Shown one piece after another: positions 17,210-26,224 of a stretch of DNA of 64,000 bases. The DNA comes from Prevotella sp. GTDB taxonomy: Bacteria; Bacteroidota; Bacteroidia; Bacteroidales; Dysgonomonadaceae. Numbering within the stretch: position 1 is the stretch's first letter; the number at the start of each line of letters is the position of its first letter. Made by a program: the position numbers and the translations under genes. The DNA lies in NCBI GenBank assembly GCA_031285625.1, contig JAITVV010000081.1:1-64000 (forward strand), given 5' to 3'. A model generated the notes under the pieces. That model searched no databases and was not told where the DNA came from. It was given only the letters and a program-made list of their open reading frames with translations.

Positions 17210-17929
17210 TTATAGATTCTTCAAAAAGATAACAAAGCCCCAATAGGCTCCAACATATACTGTCAAATAAGAAATAACAATGCCTATAAGAAATCCTATA
17301 TAAACCTGTGCCGGAGTACTTTTATTCATGGCTAACCGAGATACACCCAAACACCCTGCTAAGATAAACAAAATGATGAATAAAACATACAGATTCAGCC
17401 CTTTAATATGATAACAAACTGACATAATGCAACCGATTAGTCCACCTATCCCCATCATATATGCACTTATATTCCAAAAACGAGATACAATCGTATAAAC
17501 AATAAGCAATATAACAGGAATAGCAACTACTGCAAGAAACCAGATGTAGAGTTTAGCCGAAAAGAAATAATAAAATAACAGCCCATAGGATAGAAAAAAT
17601 ATAGAGAAAGGTAATAACCATTCATTTCTATTATTCAATCTAAAATTTTGAATGATCCCGGAAATTTTCAGGAAGTATATACCCGATGCCGGAATTATAC
17701 AGGAAAAGAACAGAACGGGTGCCATGAACTGTACAAACTGATTTGCAAATAGAAACTTGAAATCAGTATGAACAAATATCAGGATAACGGCATACAGTAC
17801 CATAAAAAGGGGATGCAATATTATAGAAAAAATCCTAGCAAGAATGGGTTCCTTTTCTTTTGGAGGTTTGTAGAATATAGAACTATTTGAATAGCCCATA
17901 TCCTGCACATTTTCTGTTTCTTCTATCAT
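17210..17929 (-). CDS. Polytopic membrane protein, possibly PAP2-phosphatase related
   Basis: 239 residues with about six hydrophobic helices from residue 35 on, after a polar N-terminal tail. The C-terminal motif SRLAMNKSTPAQVYIGFLIG resembles the last conserved block of PAP2-type phosphatases (SR plus H), but the histidine is replaced and no other PAP2 phosphate-site motif is seen, so enzymatic activity is doubtful. Its ATG overlaps the rpoN stop by 4 nt and it precedes gcvH. Confidence 0.8.
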   Translation of the reverse strand: MIEETENVQDMGYSNSSIFYKPPKEKEPILARIFSIILHPLFMVLYAVILIFVHTDFKFLFANQFVQFMAPVLFFSCIIPASGIYFLKISGIIQNFRLNNRNEWLLPFSIFFLSYGLLFYYFFSAKLYIWFLAVVAIPVILLIVYTIVSRFWNISAYMMGIGGLIGCIMSVCYHIKGLNLYVLFIILFILAGCLGVSRLAMNKSTPAQVYIGFLIGIVISYLTVYVGAYWGFVIFLKNL

Positions 17930-19386
17930 ATTTCTTTTCTTAGTCGTGCCACAGGCAGGTTCATTTGTTCTCTATATTTTGCCACTGTACGTCTTGCAAT
18001 AATATATCCTTTATCTTTCAGTATTTCTGACAATTTATCGTCTGTTAAGGGTTTCTTTTTATCCTCATTCTCAATACATTCTTTAAGAATTGCTTTTACT
18101 TCGCGCGATGAAATTTCTTCACCCGTATCAGTCTGCATTGATTCTGAGAAAAAGTATTTCAATGGATACACTCCAAAATTCGTCTGCACATATTTGCTAT
18201 TACTTACCCGCGATATAGTAGAAATATCATAGCCCGTACGCTGGGCTACATCTTTCAGTATCATAGGTTTTAACTGAGCCTCATCTCCGGTAAGAAAGAA
18301 GTCATACTGCATATCTATAATAGCCTGCATAGTCCGTTGTAAAGTGTCCTGCCGCTGTTTGATCGCTTCAATAAACCAACGGGCAGAATCTAATTTTTGT
18401 TTCACAAACAAAACTGCATTCTTACTATCTGCCGACATACTTTCCTTATTATCAGAATATCCTTTCAGCATATCGGAATATTCGCGACTGACCCTCAAAT
18501 CGGGTATATTGCGATTGTTGAGACTTAAAAATAATTCTCCATTATAGGTCTCAACGGTGAAATCGGGAACAATAGTACTCAAAGTAATAGAAAGGGAATC
18601 ACCCCAGTTATTTCCCGGTTTAGGATTTAGGGTTGTTATTTCCTGAATTACTTCTTTTAGTCCTTGTTCGTCAATCCCCAGTTGTCTGATAATCTTATCA
18701 TAATGCCTTTTCGAAAATTCCTCAAAATAATCAGCAATTATTCGAATAGCTGCATCTACTATATTTGACTTTTCTTTTCTTTCGAGCTGTAATAACAAAC
18801 ATTCCTGTAAATTTCTGGCTGCGATTCCCGCCGGTTCAAAGTCCTGAATTGTCTTGAGAATTCTTTCCAGTTTCGATACAGGTACATCTATATTCTGCTG
18901 GAAGATAAGATCATCGGAGATAGCAGATAAAGAACGGTCTAAATAACCGCTTTCATCAATGTTTCCGATAATATACTCAGCTACTTTGTCATCTTCTTCA
19001 CTAAACTCACACTCTCCAAGTTGTTCCAAAAGATATTCATGAAGAGATGCTGCTACAGAAAATGGTATTTCATCCTGTTTGCCTGAGGCTTGTTTATTAT
19101 TACTACGAAGCTGATAATCCGGAATTTCATCCTCATTCATATAGTCACCCAAAGTGATATCTTCCTGCGTAATATTTGTATCGTCATCAGAAGTGTAATC
19201 ATCGTCATATTCTGATGAGCCGTCGAGAGGTTCAAGACCTTCATCAAGGGCAGGATTATCTTCAAGCTCTTGTTTTATGCGCTCCTCCAATTCCAGCACA
19301 GGTAATTCAGTTAACTTAATAACCTGCATTTGCAAAGGCGAAAGCTTTTGCTGCTGTTTTAACTGTAGTTGTTGTTTTAGAGCCAT
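17926..19386 (-). CDS. rpoN: RNA polymerase sigma-54 factor RpoN
   Basis: Alternative sigma factor that needs AAA+ activators. From ATG 19386 (486 residues) it shows the glutamine-rich region I (LKQQLQLKQQQKLSPLQMQV), an acidic region II with many Asp/Glu near 60-100, the core-binding and HTH domains, and the C-terminal RpoN box ARRTVAKYREQMNLP. The TTG three codons upstream is rejected, because region I begins at MALKQQ. It overlaps the next gene by 4 nt, and no sigma-54 activator is encoded in the window. Confidence 0.97.
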   Translation of the reverse strand: MALKQQLQLKQQQKLSPLQMQVIKLTELPVLELEERIKQELEDNPALDEGLEPLDGSSEYDDDYTSDDDTNITQEDITLGDYMNEDEIPDYQLRSNNKQASGKQDEIPFSVAASLHEYLLEQLGECEFSEEDDKVAEYIIGNIDESGYLDRSLSAISDDLIFQQNIDVPVSKLERILKTIQDFEPAGIAARNLQECLLLQLERKEKSNIVDAAIRIIADYFEEFSKRHYDKIIRQLGIDEQGLKEVIQEITTLNPKPGNNWGDSLSITLSTIVPDFTVETYNGELFLSLNNRNIPDLRVSREYSDMLKGYSDNKESMSADSKNAVLFVKQKLDSARWFIEAIKQRQDTLQRTMQAIIDMQYDFFLTGDEAQLKPMILKDVAQRTGYDISTISRVSNSKYVQTNFGVYPLKYFFSESMQTDTGEEISSREVKAILKECIENEDKKKPLTDDKLSEILKDKGYIIARRTVAKYREQMNLPVARLRKEI

Positions 19387-19603
19387 AGATATCAAGTTCT
19401 TTCTATTGAAACAAATTTACATGAAATTTTACGAATTTCCGACAGACTAACAAAAATTGTTCCATAAACTTATTACTTCCATTATTTAGTAAGAGTTCTT
19501 TAACATTATAAAAAAACAGCTAACTTTGAATTATAATACAAACGATGTAACAAAATTACTATAAATAGGTTCAATATTAGAGCTATGAATATCTATAATC
19601 TTT

Positions 19604-19933
19604 ATGAAAATAACATATATACCTCTTATAATATGTTTCATACTATTGTTAGGATGCAATAATAAACATACAGTTACAAAACCTCAAATTCCTGCTGATA
19701 CTTTAGTTTCAGAAACTTCAGATAACTATAATAAGATAAACGAAAAAAATATAAATTTATTTACCTCTATTGTATGGAATAAGATCGAGTCTTTATCGAA
19801 GCATTTTGCCCTCTTCGTCAATAAGAAATATAACCAGCTCTCCATCAGGAAACAAAGGAGAGCACACCTTATAGCAATTATGGATAATCAGATCAAAAAA
19901 TGCAGACTCCTTTTCTGTAATGATCTCCCATAG
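19604..19933 (+). CDS. Small putative lipoprotein whose C-terminal half is antisense to cbiJ-cbiD
   Basis: The first 63 codons (19604-19792) lie in free sequence and encode a convincing lipoprotein leader (MKITYIPLIICFILLLGC, lipobox LLGC) plus a polar, Lys/Asn-rich segment. From 19793 the frame runs for another 46 codons antisense through the 3' end of the CbiJ-CbiD gene and becomes basic, which looks like read-through of non-native sequence. Either a truncated lipoprotein gene cut at about 19793 by rearrangement, or a true overlapping gene. No family recognised. Confidence 0.45.
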   Translation: MKITYIPLIICFILLLGCNNKHTVTKPQIPADTLVSETSDNYNKINEKNINLFTSIVWNKIESLSKHFALFVNKKYNQLSIRKQRRAHLIAIMDNQIKKCRLLFCNDLP

Positions 19934-21616
19934 CTGGCGTGCCATGATCATTTCCGATATGCTTTTTATTGTATCCTCCGAACAATCCGATTGACGTGCC
20001 ATTTCCATCAGGAATTCCTTATTCATTACTATTTTCTTACTATGCGTCTCTAATGAACCTTCGGCCAACTTAACAGCCTTACCTATCATAATACCCAGTG
20101 TCAGTTTCTTGAAGCCGAGATCAGCAGCTATCTTTATTGTCTCCCCTATAAAGTTTCCATAATGGATAAATGCCTGAGAAGGCAGATCAGGATATTGCGC
20201 TTTCACATATCTTTCACTTTTTGCTCCTGAATTTATAACAACCCTTTCACAATTTAAAGCTTTTGCTACTTGCATTTCACGATGTATGGAAGCAACGAAA
20301 GCTTCGGATGAAAACGGTTTTACAATGCCCGAAGTTCCAATAATGGATATGCCACCCACAATGCCCAGCTTGGGATTGAATGTCTTTAAGGCTAGTTCCT
20401 CCCCATTAGGCACAGAGATAGTTATGTCCACTCCTGTTTTCAAATTCATACCCGGCAACCGATCCTGAAGATGACGAAAGACTTTAAACACCTCTCTTTT
20501 CATCATCATACGAGGGGTTTTGTTTATCGAAGGTTCACCTATAGCAGCATCCAATCCAGGTAAAGTTACCTTTCCAACGCCTTTTCCTTGTAAGAATCGA
20601 ACGCCTTTGTGACTGTTATTCAGACAGACAGTAGAAACAATCTCCTGCCCGTTTGTTATATCCGGATCATCTCCCGAATCTTTCAACACTGTACTGCTTA
20701 CTTTATTATCATCCACTCTTGTAGAATGAATCGGTATTCGAACCCACTCCCCATTTGGTAATGTAAGACTAACATCTGTCTGCTCTTCCCCTGTCAGTAA
20801 AGTTATCAAGGCTGCTTTAGTTGCAGCAGTAGCACACGTTCCGGTAGTATATCCGGTTTTCAATTCAAAAAAATCAGGCAAAAGCTTTTCTATTTGTTTT
20901 CTCAAACCATTTTCACCATAAACAGATATAAAAAATGGAGATAAAGTAGGACGTTTCACTACAAGAACAGGAATATTCAGTTTTTGTGCAGCCTTAATTT
21001 TCTCGTTGAACCCGCCCGATTCACCGCTTTCCTTAGTTATAATAGCTTTTGGCTTTAACTCTTCAAATAAAGGAGCTTCATCCTCTCCTTGATTATAGTA
21101 CAGTATCCGTTCAAAAGGAAATCCCTCCTTAGTTACGATTGATCGGGATTCTTCTCTGTCCAGAATACGAAACCAGCAAGTATGTTTTTCCCAATACGGC
21201 TTGAGTTTAGAAATAGTATTCACTCCTGTAAGAGCTAAAAGATTGTCAACCTTATTATTTTCAAGATATCCGATTGCATCATTGTAGGAATCGAACCACA
21301 GCAGATTATCTTCATGCTCGGAATAGTTGCGTTCAAGCCTGATTACAGGAATATTCAGATTATGAGAAACGGTTGCAATATTCTGATGTAATGCTTCAGC
21401 AAAAGGATGGGCTGCGTCTATTATCAATTTTATGTCTTCCTCTTTACAAAAGCTAACCATAGAATCCTGATCCATAGCACCTGTCAGACGAATACCATGT
21501 ACGGTTTCCACCTTTTGTAGATCGCCTTTGGTAGCATAATAGTAAGGCTTGGCGGCCTCATCACAAACCGAAATTGCCTTACGTCCTTCTGTTGTACCTC
21601 CAAATACCAGAATCAT
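19793..21616 (-). CDS. CbiJ-CbiD fusion: precorrin-6A reductase plus cobalt-precorrin-5B C1-methyltransferase
   Basis: Two corrin-ring enzymes in one 607-residue chain. Residues 1-250 are a CobK/CbiJ reductase (ILVFGGTTEGRKAI at the N terminus, DAAHPFAEALHQN near 67-79, LLALTGVNTISKLKPYW). Residues 253-607 are CbiD, with the hallmark TGYTTGTCATAATKAAL from 254 and SGDDPDITNGQEI near 315. The start overlaps the btuD stop by 4 nt. Such fusions are known in Bacteroidetes. It is the last gene of the riboswitch-controlled operon; the other ring-contraction enzymes are not in the window. Confidence 0.93.
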   Translation of the reverse strand: MILVFGGTTEGRKAISVCDEAAKPYYYATKGDLQKVETVHGIRLTGAMDQDSMVSFCKEEDIKLIIDAAHPFAEALHQNIATVSHNLNIPVIRLERNYSEHEDNLLWFDSYNDAIGYLENNKVDNLLALTGVNTISKLKPYWEKHTCWFRILDREESRSIVTKEGFPFERILYYNQGEDEAPLFEELKPKAIITKESGESGGFNEKIKAAQKLNIPVLVVKRPTLSPFFISVYGENGLRKQIEKLLPDFFELKTGYTTGTCATAATKAALITLLTGEEQTDVSLTLPNGEWVRIPIHSTRVDDNKVSSTVLKDSGDDPDITNGQEIVSTVCLNNSHKGVRFLQGKGVGKVTLPGLDAAIGEPSINKTPRMMMKREVFKVFRHLQDRLPGMNLKTGVDITISVPNGEELALKTFNPKLGIVGGISIIGTSGIVKPFSSEAFVASIHREMQVAKALNCERVVINSGAKSERYVKAQYPDLPSQAFIHYGNFIGETIKIAADLGFKKLTLGIMIGKAVKLAEGSLETHSKKIVMNKEFLMEMARQSDCSEDTIKSISEMIMARQLWEIITEKESAFFDLIIHNCYKVCSPLFPDGELVIFLIDEEGKMLR

Positions 21617-22614
21617 AACACCTTATCTAAAAGTTCTTCAATCGTATGCACAAATATATCTTCCTCGTTTGGTTTACATATCCTTATATAATTACGCATT
21701 ATTTCTATATGGTGATCCGATTCTACTTTGCGCGATGCTCTTATGCCATTTCTAAGTAGTGCCTTTCTTATCATTGCATATTTAGGCCCGTGTCCTATAA
21801 GCTTTATCTCCATGCTATAATCACTCTCAATACGAAAGAGACCAGTATCCTGATCAAATATAATTCCCTTTCGGGCAAAGAAATTACTCAGGCTTCCGTT
21901 TAATGACAAGTCTTCGGGTGTACCTATACGTATTCCGGTATGTTTATCCATCAGCCATATTTTGTCGGCTATCTGCAATGCAAGTTCCAGATCATGAGTA
22001 GAAAGAAAAATCGTTTTATTGGTTTTACGCGACAGCTGATGCAATAGTTGCATAATCTCCACCTTACTTGGGAAATCAAGAAATGCAGTCGGCTCATCCA
22101 ACAGGATAATCGGGGTTTCCTGTGCAAGTGCTTTTGCAATCATCACTTTCTGACGTTCGCCATCGCTCAGGGTATGAATCATTCGTTGAGCCAGATCCTC
22201 TATCTTGACCAGTGAAATCGATTTGTCCACTATCTTCTCATCTTCTTTAGCAAGCTTTCCCCAGAAACCAGTATAAGGGCTTCGACCTAATCCGATAAGC
22301 TCACGGACAGTCATATTTTTTATATCGAATTTCTCAGTTAATACAACACTGACTAGCATCGACAGGCTTTTTTCGGTATAATTTCCGATCTCTTTCTCTT
22401 TAATATAAATATTACCTGCCAATTTCGGTTGAAAGGCCGACAAAGTCCTCAAAAGAGTAGACTTACCAATACCATTTACCCCCAACAAACAGGTCAACTC
22501 ACCACTGAATATGGAACAGTTTATATCTTCAGCAATAGCCTTCTTATTTCCTTTAGAAGTGTAGCCTATGGTAAGATTTTTTATATCTATCGTTTTCTCT
22601 CTCAAAAGTGACAC
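21613..22614 (-). CDS. btuD: Cobalamin/corrinoid ABC transporter ATP-binding protein
   Basis: ATPase of a BtuCDF-type importer. Walker A GVNGIGKST is at 45-53, the signature LSDGERQKVMIAKAL near 145, Walker B IILLDEPTAFLD near 165 and the H-loop STHD near 200. After about residue 255 there is an extra domain of about 75 residues, with HGPKYAMIRKALLRNGIRAS, not part of the core ABC fold; its role is unknown. It overlaps the CbiJ-CbiD start by 4 nt. It is separated from btuC by 205 bp containing a palindromic repeat. Confidence 0.9.
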   Translation of the reverse strand: MSLLREKTIDIKNLTIGYTSKGNKKAIAEDINCSIFSGELTCLLGVNGIGKSTLLRTLSAFQPKLAGNIYIKEKEIGNYTEKSLSMLVSVVLTEKFDIKNMTVRELIGLGRSPYTGFWGKLAKEDEKIVDKSISLVKIEDLAQRMIHTLSDGERQKVMIAKALAQETPIILLDEPTAFLDFPSKVEIMQLLHQLSRKTNKTIFLSTHDLELALQIADKIWLMDKHTGIRIGTPEDLSLNGSLSNFFARKGIIFDQDTGLFRIESDYSMEIKLIGHGPKYAMIRKALLRNGIRASRKVESDHHIEIMRNYIRICKPNEEDIFVHTIEELLDKVL

Positions 22615-22715
22615 TTTATATATTATATAATATTTTGTTTACAAGACATTTATTTTAAAAGGTGACAAAAGTTACAGTTTTCAGCGTGTTTTTATTGTTA
22701 CCTTTTTGCTCTTTC

Positions 22716-22797
22716 TTGTCATGCTGACGAAGGAAGCATCCTGACCCATATTTCAAGGAAACAAGCTAAGAGATTCTTCACTCCGTTCAGAATGACA
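22716..22797. repeat. Palindromic interspersed repeat between btuC and btuD
   Basis: Starts TTGTCATGCTGACGAAGGAAG and ends ACTCCGTTCAGAATGACA, so its two ends are imperfect inverted repeats. The first end is nearly identical to one end of the 24985-25100 repeat, the second to the core of the 143-bp repeats. It sits in the btuC-btuD gap of the cobalamin operon, on the transcribed path. Confidence 0.75.
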
Positions 22798-22819
22798 TCG
22801 TCTATTATAGATAAATATC

Positions 22820-23854
22820 TCATTCACTTATTTCATTTTTACGTTTACCAAATAAAACAGAGATAACTATCGGTGCTCCGATAAGTGCTGTTACCGAATT
22901 GATAGGCAAGGCTCCTTCGAATCCCGGCAAACGCGCTATCAGGTTACATAACAAAGCTAATGAAGCCCCAGTCAACGTTACGGCAGGCATCAAAATACGA
23001 TGATCGGAAGACACAAATATAGTGCGGCACAAATGCGGCACTGCCAGTCCCAAAAAGACAATAGGTCCGCAATATGCTGTTACAATAGCTGTAATCACGC
23101 ATGAACAGGCTATTACGGACAGGCGTGCACGCTTAACATTCAACCCCAGATTACGTGCATACCCCTCTCCCAACAACATAAGATTTAATGTCTTGATAAG
23201 CAGGAACGATAATGGAATCAAAACTATCATGATACACACAAATGAATAGACCTGATTACCTGATACCTTCGAAAAACTACCTAATCCCCAGATAACATAT
23301 GCACGTACATCCTCATCGTTGCTAAAAAACTTGAGAACCCCGATAATAGCCGTAGCTATATAACCTATCATAACCCCGATAATAAGCAGAATGACATTTC
23401 CCCTTACCCGTTGAGATATAGCAATAATAATAGCCATAACAGCCATTGCTCCGGCTATGGCAGCTGCAGATATAGCAACTTCACCGAAAAAACCCAGTTT
23501 GCTGAGTGCTGTTCCTGCAATGCTTCCGGATAGGAGTATAATAAACGCGACTCCCAGACTAGCGCCCGAACTGATTCCTAATTCTGAAGGGCCAGCTAAT
23601 GGATTTCTAAAAACAGTTTGCATCTGTAATCCGCTAATAGATAGCCCTGCTCCGGCAAACAGGGCAGTAATCGTTTGAGGAAAACGTGATTTCCATATAA
23701 TATTTTGCCAGATTATGGATTCTTCTTCACCACCAAACAGGATATTCCAGATGGAACGTACAGGTATAGCAATTGTCCCCAAAATCAGGTTTAGCAGAAA
23801 AAATATTAGGATAGATATAAAAATCAGTGTCAGGAATAATATATATCGTTTCAT
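22820..23854 (-). CDS. btuC: Cobalamin/corrinoid ABC transporter permease
   Basis: FecCD/BtuC family inner-membrane permease, 344 residues and about ten helices. The typical motifs are present: an N-terminal LNLILGTIAIP, the MQTVFRNPLAGPSELGISSGASLG block near 79-102, and GPIVFLGLAVPHLCR near 265, the segment that contacts the ATPase, ending with GALPINSVTALIGAPIVISVLF. It overlaps the btuF stop by 4 nt. Substrate is inferred from the B12 riboswitch and flanking corrin genes; the fold alone would also fit siderophore uptake. Confidence 0.9.
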   Translation of the reverse strand: MKRYILFLTLIFISILIFFLLNLILGTIAIPVRSIWNILFGGEEESIIWQNIIWKSRFPQTITALFAGAGLSISGLQMQTVFRNPLAGPSELGISSGASLGVAFIILLSGSIAGTALSKLGFFGEVAISAAAIAGAMAVMAIIIAISQRVRGNVILLIIGVMIGYIATAIIGVLKFFSNDEDVRAYVIWGLGSFSKVSGNQVYSFVCIMIVLIPLSFLLIKTLNLMLLGEGYARNLGLNVKRARLSVIACSCVITAIVTAYCGPIVFLGLAVPHLCRTIFVSSDHRILMPAVTLTGASLALLCNLIARLPGFEGALPINSVTALIGAPIVISVLFGKRKNEISE

Positions 23855-24990
23855 CTTAGCAATTCATAATATACAGGTACATGTTCCGGTAATAAGTGAG
23901 GATGAAATATTTTGATAAGATCGGCTAATACCACTTCGGGTTCCACAGGTGTGTTCTCATAAAATGACTTTTCCCTCAGATTACAATAAATAAGCCTTTT
24001 ATTTTTAAAAGCAGAAAAATCAGCATACCGGGCATCACTTTGCTTTAATGCATCGTAGCTGAAAGTACCGTTGTGACTGTTTACCATTCGCCAGTAGTCT
24101 GCATTAGCCCCCTGAGAATACACTGTTTCGAAATCAACATAAAATCCACCCGATTCGTTGTCATTCTTCATAAAATAAGAGGCTCCCGCATCCCGGAACA
24201 ACTGCGCCAGGTAGCTGTTTCCTCCTACTACATACCAATTACCAGAATGTAGTTCCCCACTTAATACAGTCGGTCTTTGCGTTATAGATTCAGCTAAAGC
24301 CTTGAGGTCATTGTATTTGTGTTCTATTTCTTCAAATTGCTTGTTGGCCTGCTCTTCGATACCTAAAAGCATCGCAGTAAACTTAATCCACTCCGCCTGC
24401 CCCAGAGGGGAACTTTCTTTATATCCCAAAAAGCTAATCAAAGGAATATCCAGATTGCGTATCGATTCATATCCTCCACGTTTGAACGGGGAAACAAAAA
24501 TAACATCGGGATTAAGTGCCATGATTACTTCATTATCAAATTCACCTTCGATACCGATCCTGCTGGTTTTTCCGTTCTTTAATTGTTCATTCATTTGCTT
24601 ATTAAACAAAAACCGGGTACTGGTTATACCCACTACTTTATCTATTGCATTCAGCTTTATAAAATTAGATAGCTGAAGAGTAGTCATGCAGATAACACTG
24701 CGCACAGGAGTTTCTATTATCTGGTAACCTGATGGTACATCTGTTTTATCGGCACCTCTTTCTATTAATGCATAATGATATTCCAGATCGCTTTCTCCCG
24801 AAGGGTCGTGAATATCTATAAGCCTGTAATTCCCATGACTGGACACTTTAAATCCTTTAGCATATTTAATAGTAGTCGAATCAATGCCACTCGTTATGTT
24901 TTTTTCTGATTTCTTGTTGTTGCATGATGCAAAAGCTATTAGAATGGCAATGAAGTATAAATAATTGATAGGAATTATATTTCTTGTCAT
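23851..24990 (-). CDS. btuF: Corrinoid ABC transporter substrate-binding lipoprotein
   Basis: BtuF/FhuD-type periplasmic binding protein. ATG 24990 gives 379 residues beginning with a proper lipoprotein signal (MTRNIIPINYLYFIAILIAF, lipobox FASC). A longer frame to 25125 exists, but its 45 extra residues are a translation of the repeat at 24985-25100 and would bury the signal, so it is rejected. The binding domain spans about 90-370 with helix-hinge motifs such as NPDVIFVSPF and AGASYFMKNDNESGGFYVD. The ATG itself lies inside the repeat's terminal ATGACA. Confidence 0.88.
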   Translation of the reverse strand: MTRNIIPINYLYFIAILIAFASCNNKKSEKNITSGIDSTTIKYAKGFKVSSHGNYRLIDIHDPSGESDLEYHYALIERGADKTDVPSGYQIIETPVRSVICMTTLQLSNFIKLNAIDKVVGITSTRFLFNKQMNEQLKNGKTSRIGIEGEFDNEVIMALNPDVIFVSPFKRGGYESIRNLDIPLISFLGYKESSPLGQAEWIKFTAMLLGIEEQANKQFEEIEHKYNDLKALAESITQRPTVLSGELHSGNWYVVGGNSYLAQLFRDAGASYFMKNDNESGGFYVDFETVYSQGANADYWRMVNSHNGTFSYDALKQSDARYADFSAFKNKRLIYCNLREKSFYENTPVEPEVVLADLIKIFHPHLLPEHVPVYYELLR

Positions 24991-25100
24991 CCTGAGGAAC
25001 GAAGGATCTCTTCCCTTTTTTCCTTGACAACCAACGGTCACAGGAGCACAGCGTATGTAAATGGGTCGGGATGCTTCCTTCGTCAGCATGACAATATGTT
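24985..25100. repeat. Interspersed repeat overlapping the btuF start
   Basis: The left end TTGTCATCCTGAGGAACGAAGG and the right end, read inward on the other strand as TTGTCATGCTGACGAAGG, are inverted versions of one module shared with 22716-22797 and the 143-bp repeats. The middle (about 25015-25065) is not shared. It separates cbiL from btuF and donates btuF's start codon. Confidence 0.75.
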
Positions 25101-25131
25101 TTTCAGAACTTGGTATATTTTTCATACAGAT

Positions 25132-25833
25132 TTATTTTATTATAATAAGGGAAAAGTATGGAAATTTACGAATGAGTATTTCGTTTTTGTCCTGTGTATA
25201 GAATTCTTTATCCGCAACACCGACATTTTCGAAATAATGGATTGTAATATCTTTTATATCCGATACCGCTTTTTTAATGACATCTTCACATAGGGAACCT
25301 TTCATTATTGCAAGAGTCTTGTTTTCGGATAATTTATCAGTCAGTTCCTCAAAAGAAATAATACCTGGGATTACATTCAATTCTTCTTCCTGTTTTACAA
25401 TATGCATATTAGCAAGCGCACCACAGGCTATAAAGGCAGGGATACCGGCTATCTGCCGTGTAGGTATATGTTGCCTCATCAGATTTTCTTCTATATAATA
25501 GCTTGACGAATAAAAACCTGCATGCCCTTCTGCCATAACTGCAATGTTACAACCTTTCTGATATTGTAATGTTATTTCATATGTAACGGCCTGATAACTG
25601 CTAATAGCAAGAGAGCGCTCTTTACTCATGGGCACATTGAATAGTTTCACCTTAGATTGGGCAATACCCAGATCTGATAATATATCCAATGCACGGGATG
25701 CCGTTTTGCCATTGGGCATAGAGGTAGCAGGACAAAATATAATATCCGCCTTTTGCAAAGCTTTCAACCCCTTAAGGGTTATCAGTTCGGGATCTCCCGG
25801 ACCTAAAGAAATAAATGTAACATGATCAGACAT
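25132..25833 (-). CDS. cbiL: Precorrin-2 / cobalt-factor II C20-methyltransferase
   Basis: SAM-dependent corrin-ring methylase acting at C20, early in cobalamin synthesis. 233 residues of the tetrapyrrole methylase fold: N-terminal SLGPGDPELITLKGLKAL (9-26), the AEGHAGFYSSSYYI loop and GIPAFIACGALA near 128-139, which are the CobI/CbiL-type motifs. It is the first gene after the B12 riboswitch. Whether the pathway is aerobic or anaerobic cannot be decided from this gene, but the CbiD partner implies the anaerobic one. Confidence 0.92.
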   Translation of the reverse strand: MSDHVTFISLGPGDPELITLKGLKALQKADIIFCPATSMPNGKTASRALDILSDLGIAQSKVKLFNVPMSKERSLAISSYQAVTYEITLQYQKGCNIAVMAEGHAGFYSSSYYIEENLMRQHIPTRQIAGIPAFIACGALANMHIVKQEEELNVIPGIISFEELTDKLSENKTLAIMKGSLCEDVIKKAVSDIKDITIHYFENVGVADKEFYTQDKNEILIRKFPYFSLIIIK

Positions 25834-25949
25834 CTCAAACTCACTTTTTTAGAGTAACCAGATGCTTTTAGTGTAGGATTAAATAGACAACATTTTTAAG
25901 AGTAGTCAGTATAAGTATTAAGCCTAAACCTCGAGCTTTAACTAAAATA

Positions 25950-26179
25950 ATCTTGGCAGGTCTTCTGACTTACTCTATCTTTGAACGCCTTCCCATTTTA
26001 TTAGCCTTTAGCTTATAAAACAGTGGTATTTGGTTTTGTTCAAAGATTTTTCAGTAAAGCTGTTAACTGATGACTGTCAACTGCTCACTGAAAAGAGCTT
26101 ACAGCAGCGGGTCTGTTCAGGATTTACACCTGATTCCCTTTTCATCATTCATCCGATGCGGACTAATGACACCAAAATT
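25950..26179 (-). ncRNA. Cobalamin (B12) riboswitch
   Basis: On the minus strand the element starts at P1 strand AATTTTGG (26179-26172) and closes with CCAAGATT (25957-25950). Inside are the conserved GGGAATCAGGTGTAAATCC segment with CAGACCCGC after it, the CCACTG motif, GGGAAGGCG, and the B12 box AGTCAGAAGACCTGCC just before P1 closes. All are class I hallmarks in correct order. It precedes cbiL by about 115 nt and should shut the operon down when adenosylcobalamin is plentiful. Confidence 0.95.
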
Positions 26180-26185
26180 TCAGGA

Positions 26186-26193
26186 CAAAGATA
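26186..26193 (-). promoter_or_regulatory. -7 promoter box for the riboswitch-controlled operon
   Basis: TATCTTTG on the minus strand ends 6 nt before the P1 stem of the riboswitch, exactly where transcription should begin. The remainder of the gap to the DUF418 stop is AT-rich. Confidence 0.65.
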
Positions 26194-26224
26194 TGTAATT
26201 TATTAAAATAGTTGATACAGATAT

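Noticed and set aside
24991-25125. N-terminal extension of the BtuF-type lipoprotein
   Set aside because: The 45 extra residues are a translation of an interspersed repeat and would bury the lipoprotein signal. ATG 24990 gives a proper lipobox.
25024-25293. Plus-strand ORF spanning the cbiL end and the repeat
   Set aside because: It is the antisense of cbiL plus repeat sequence, with no plausible protein features.
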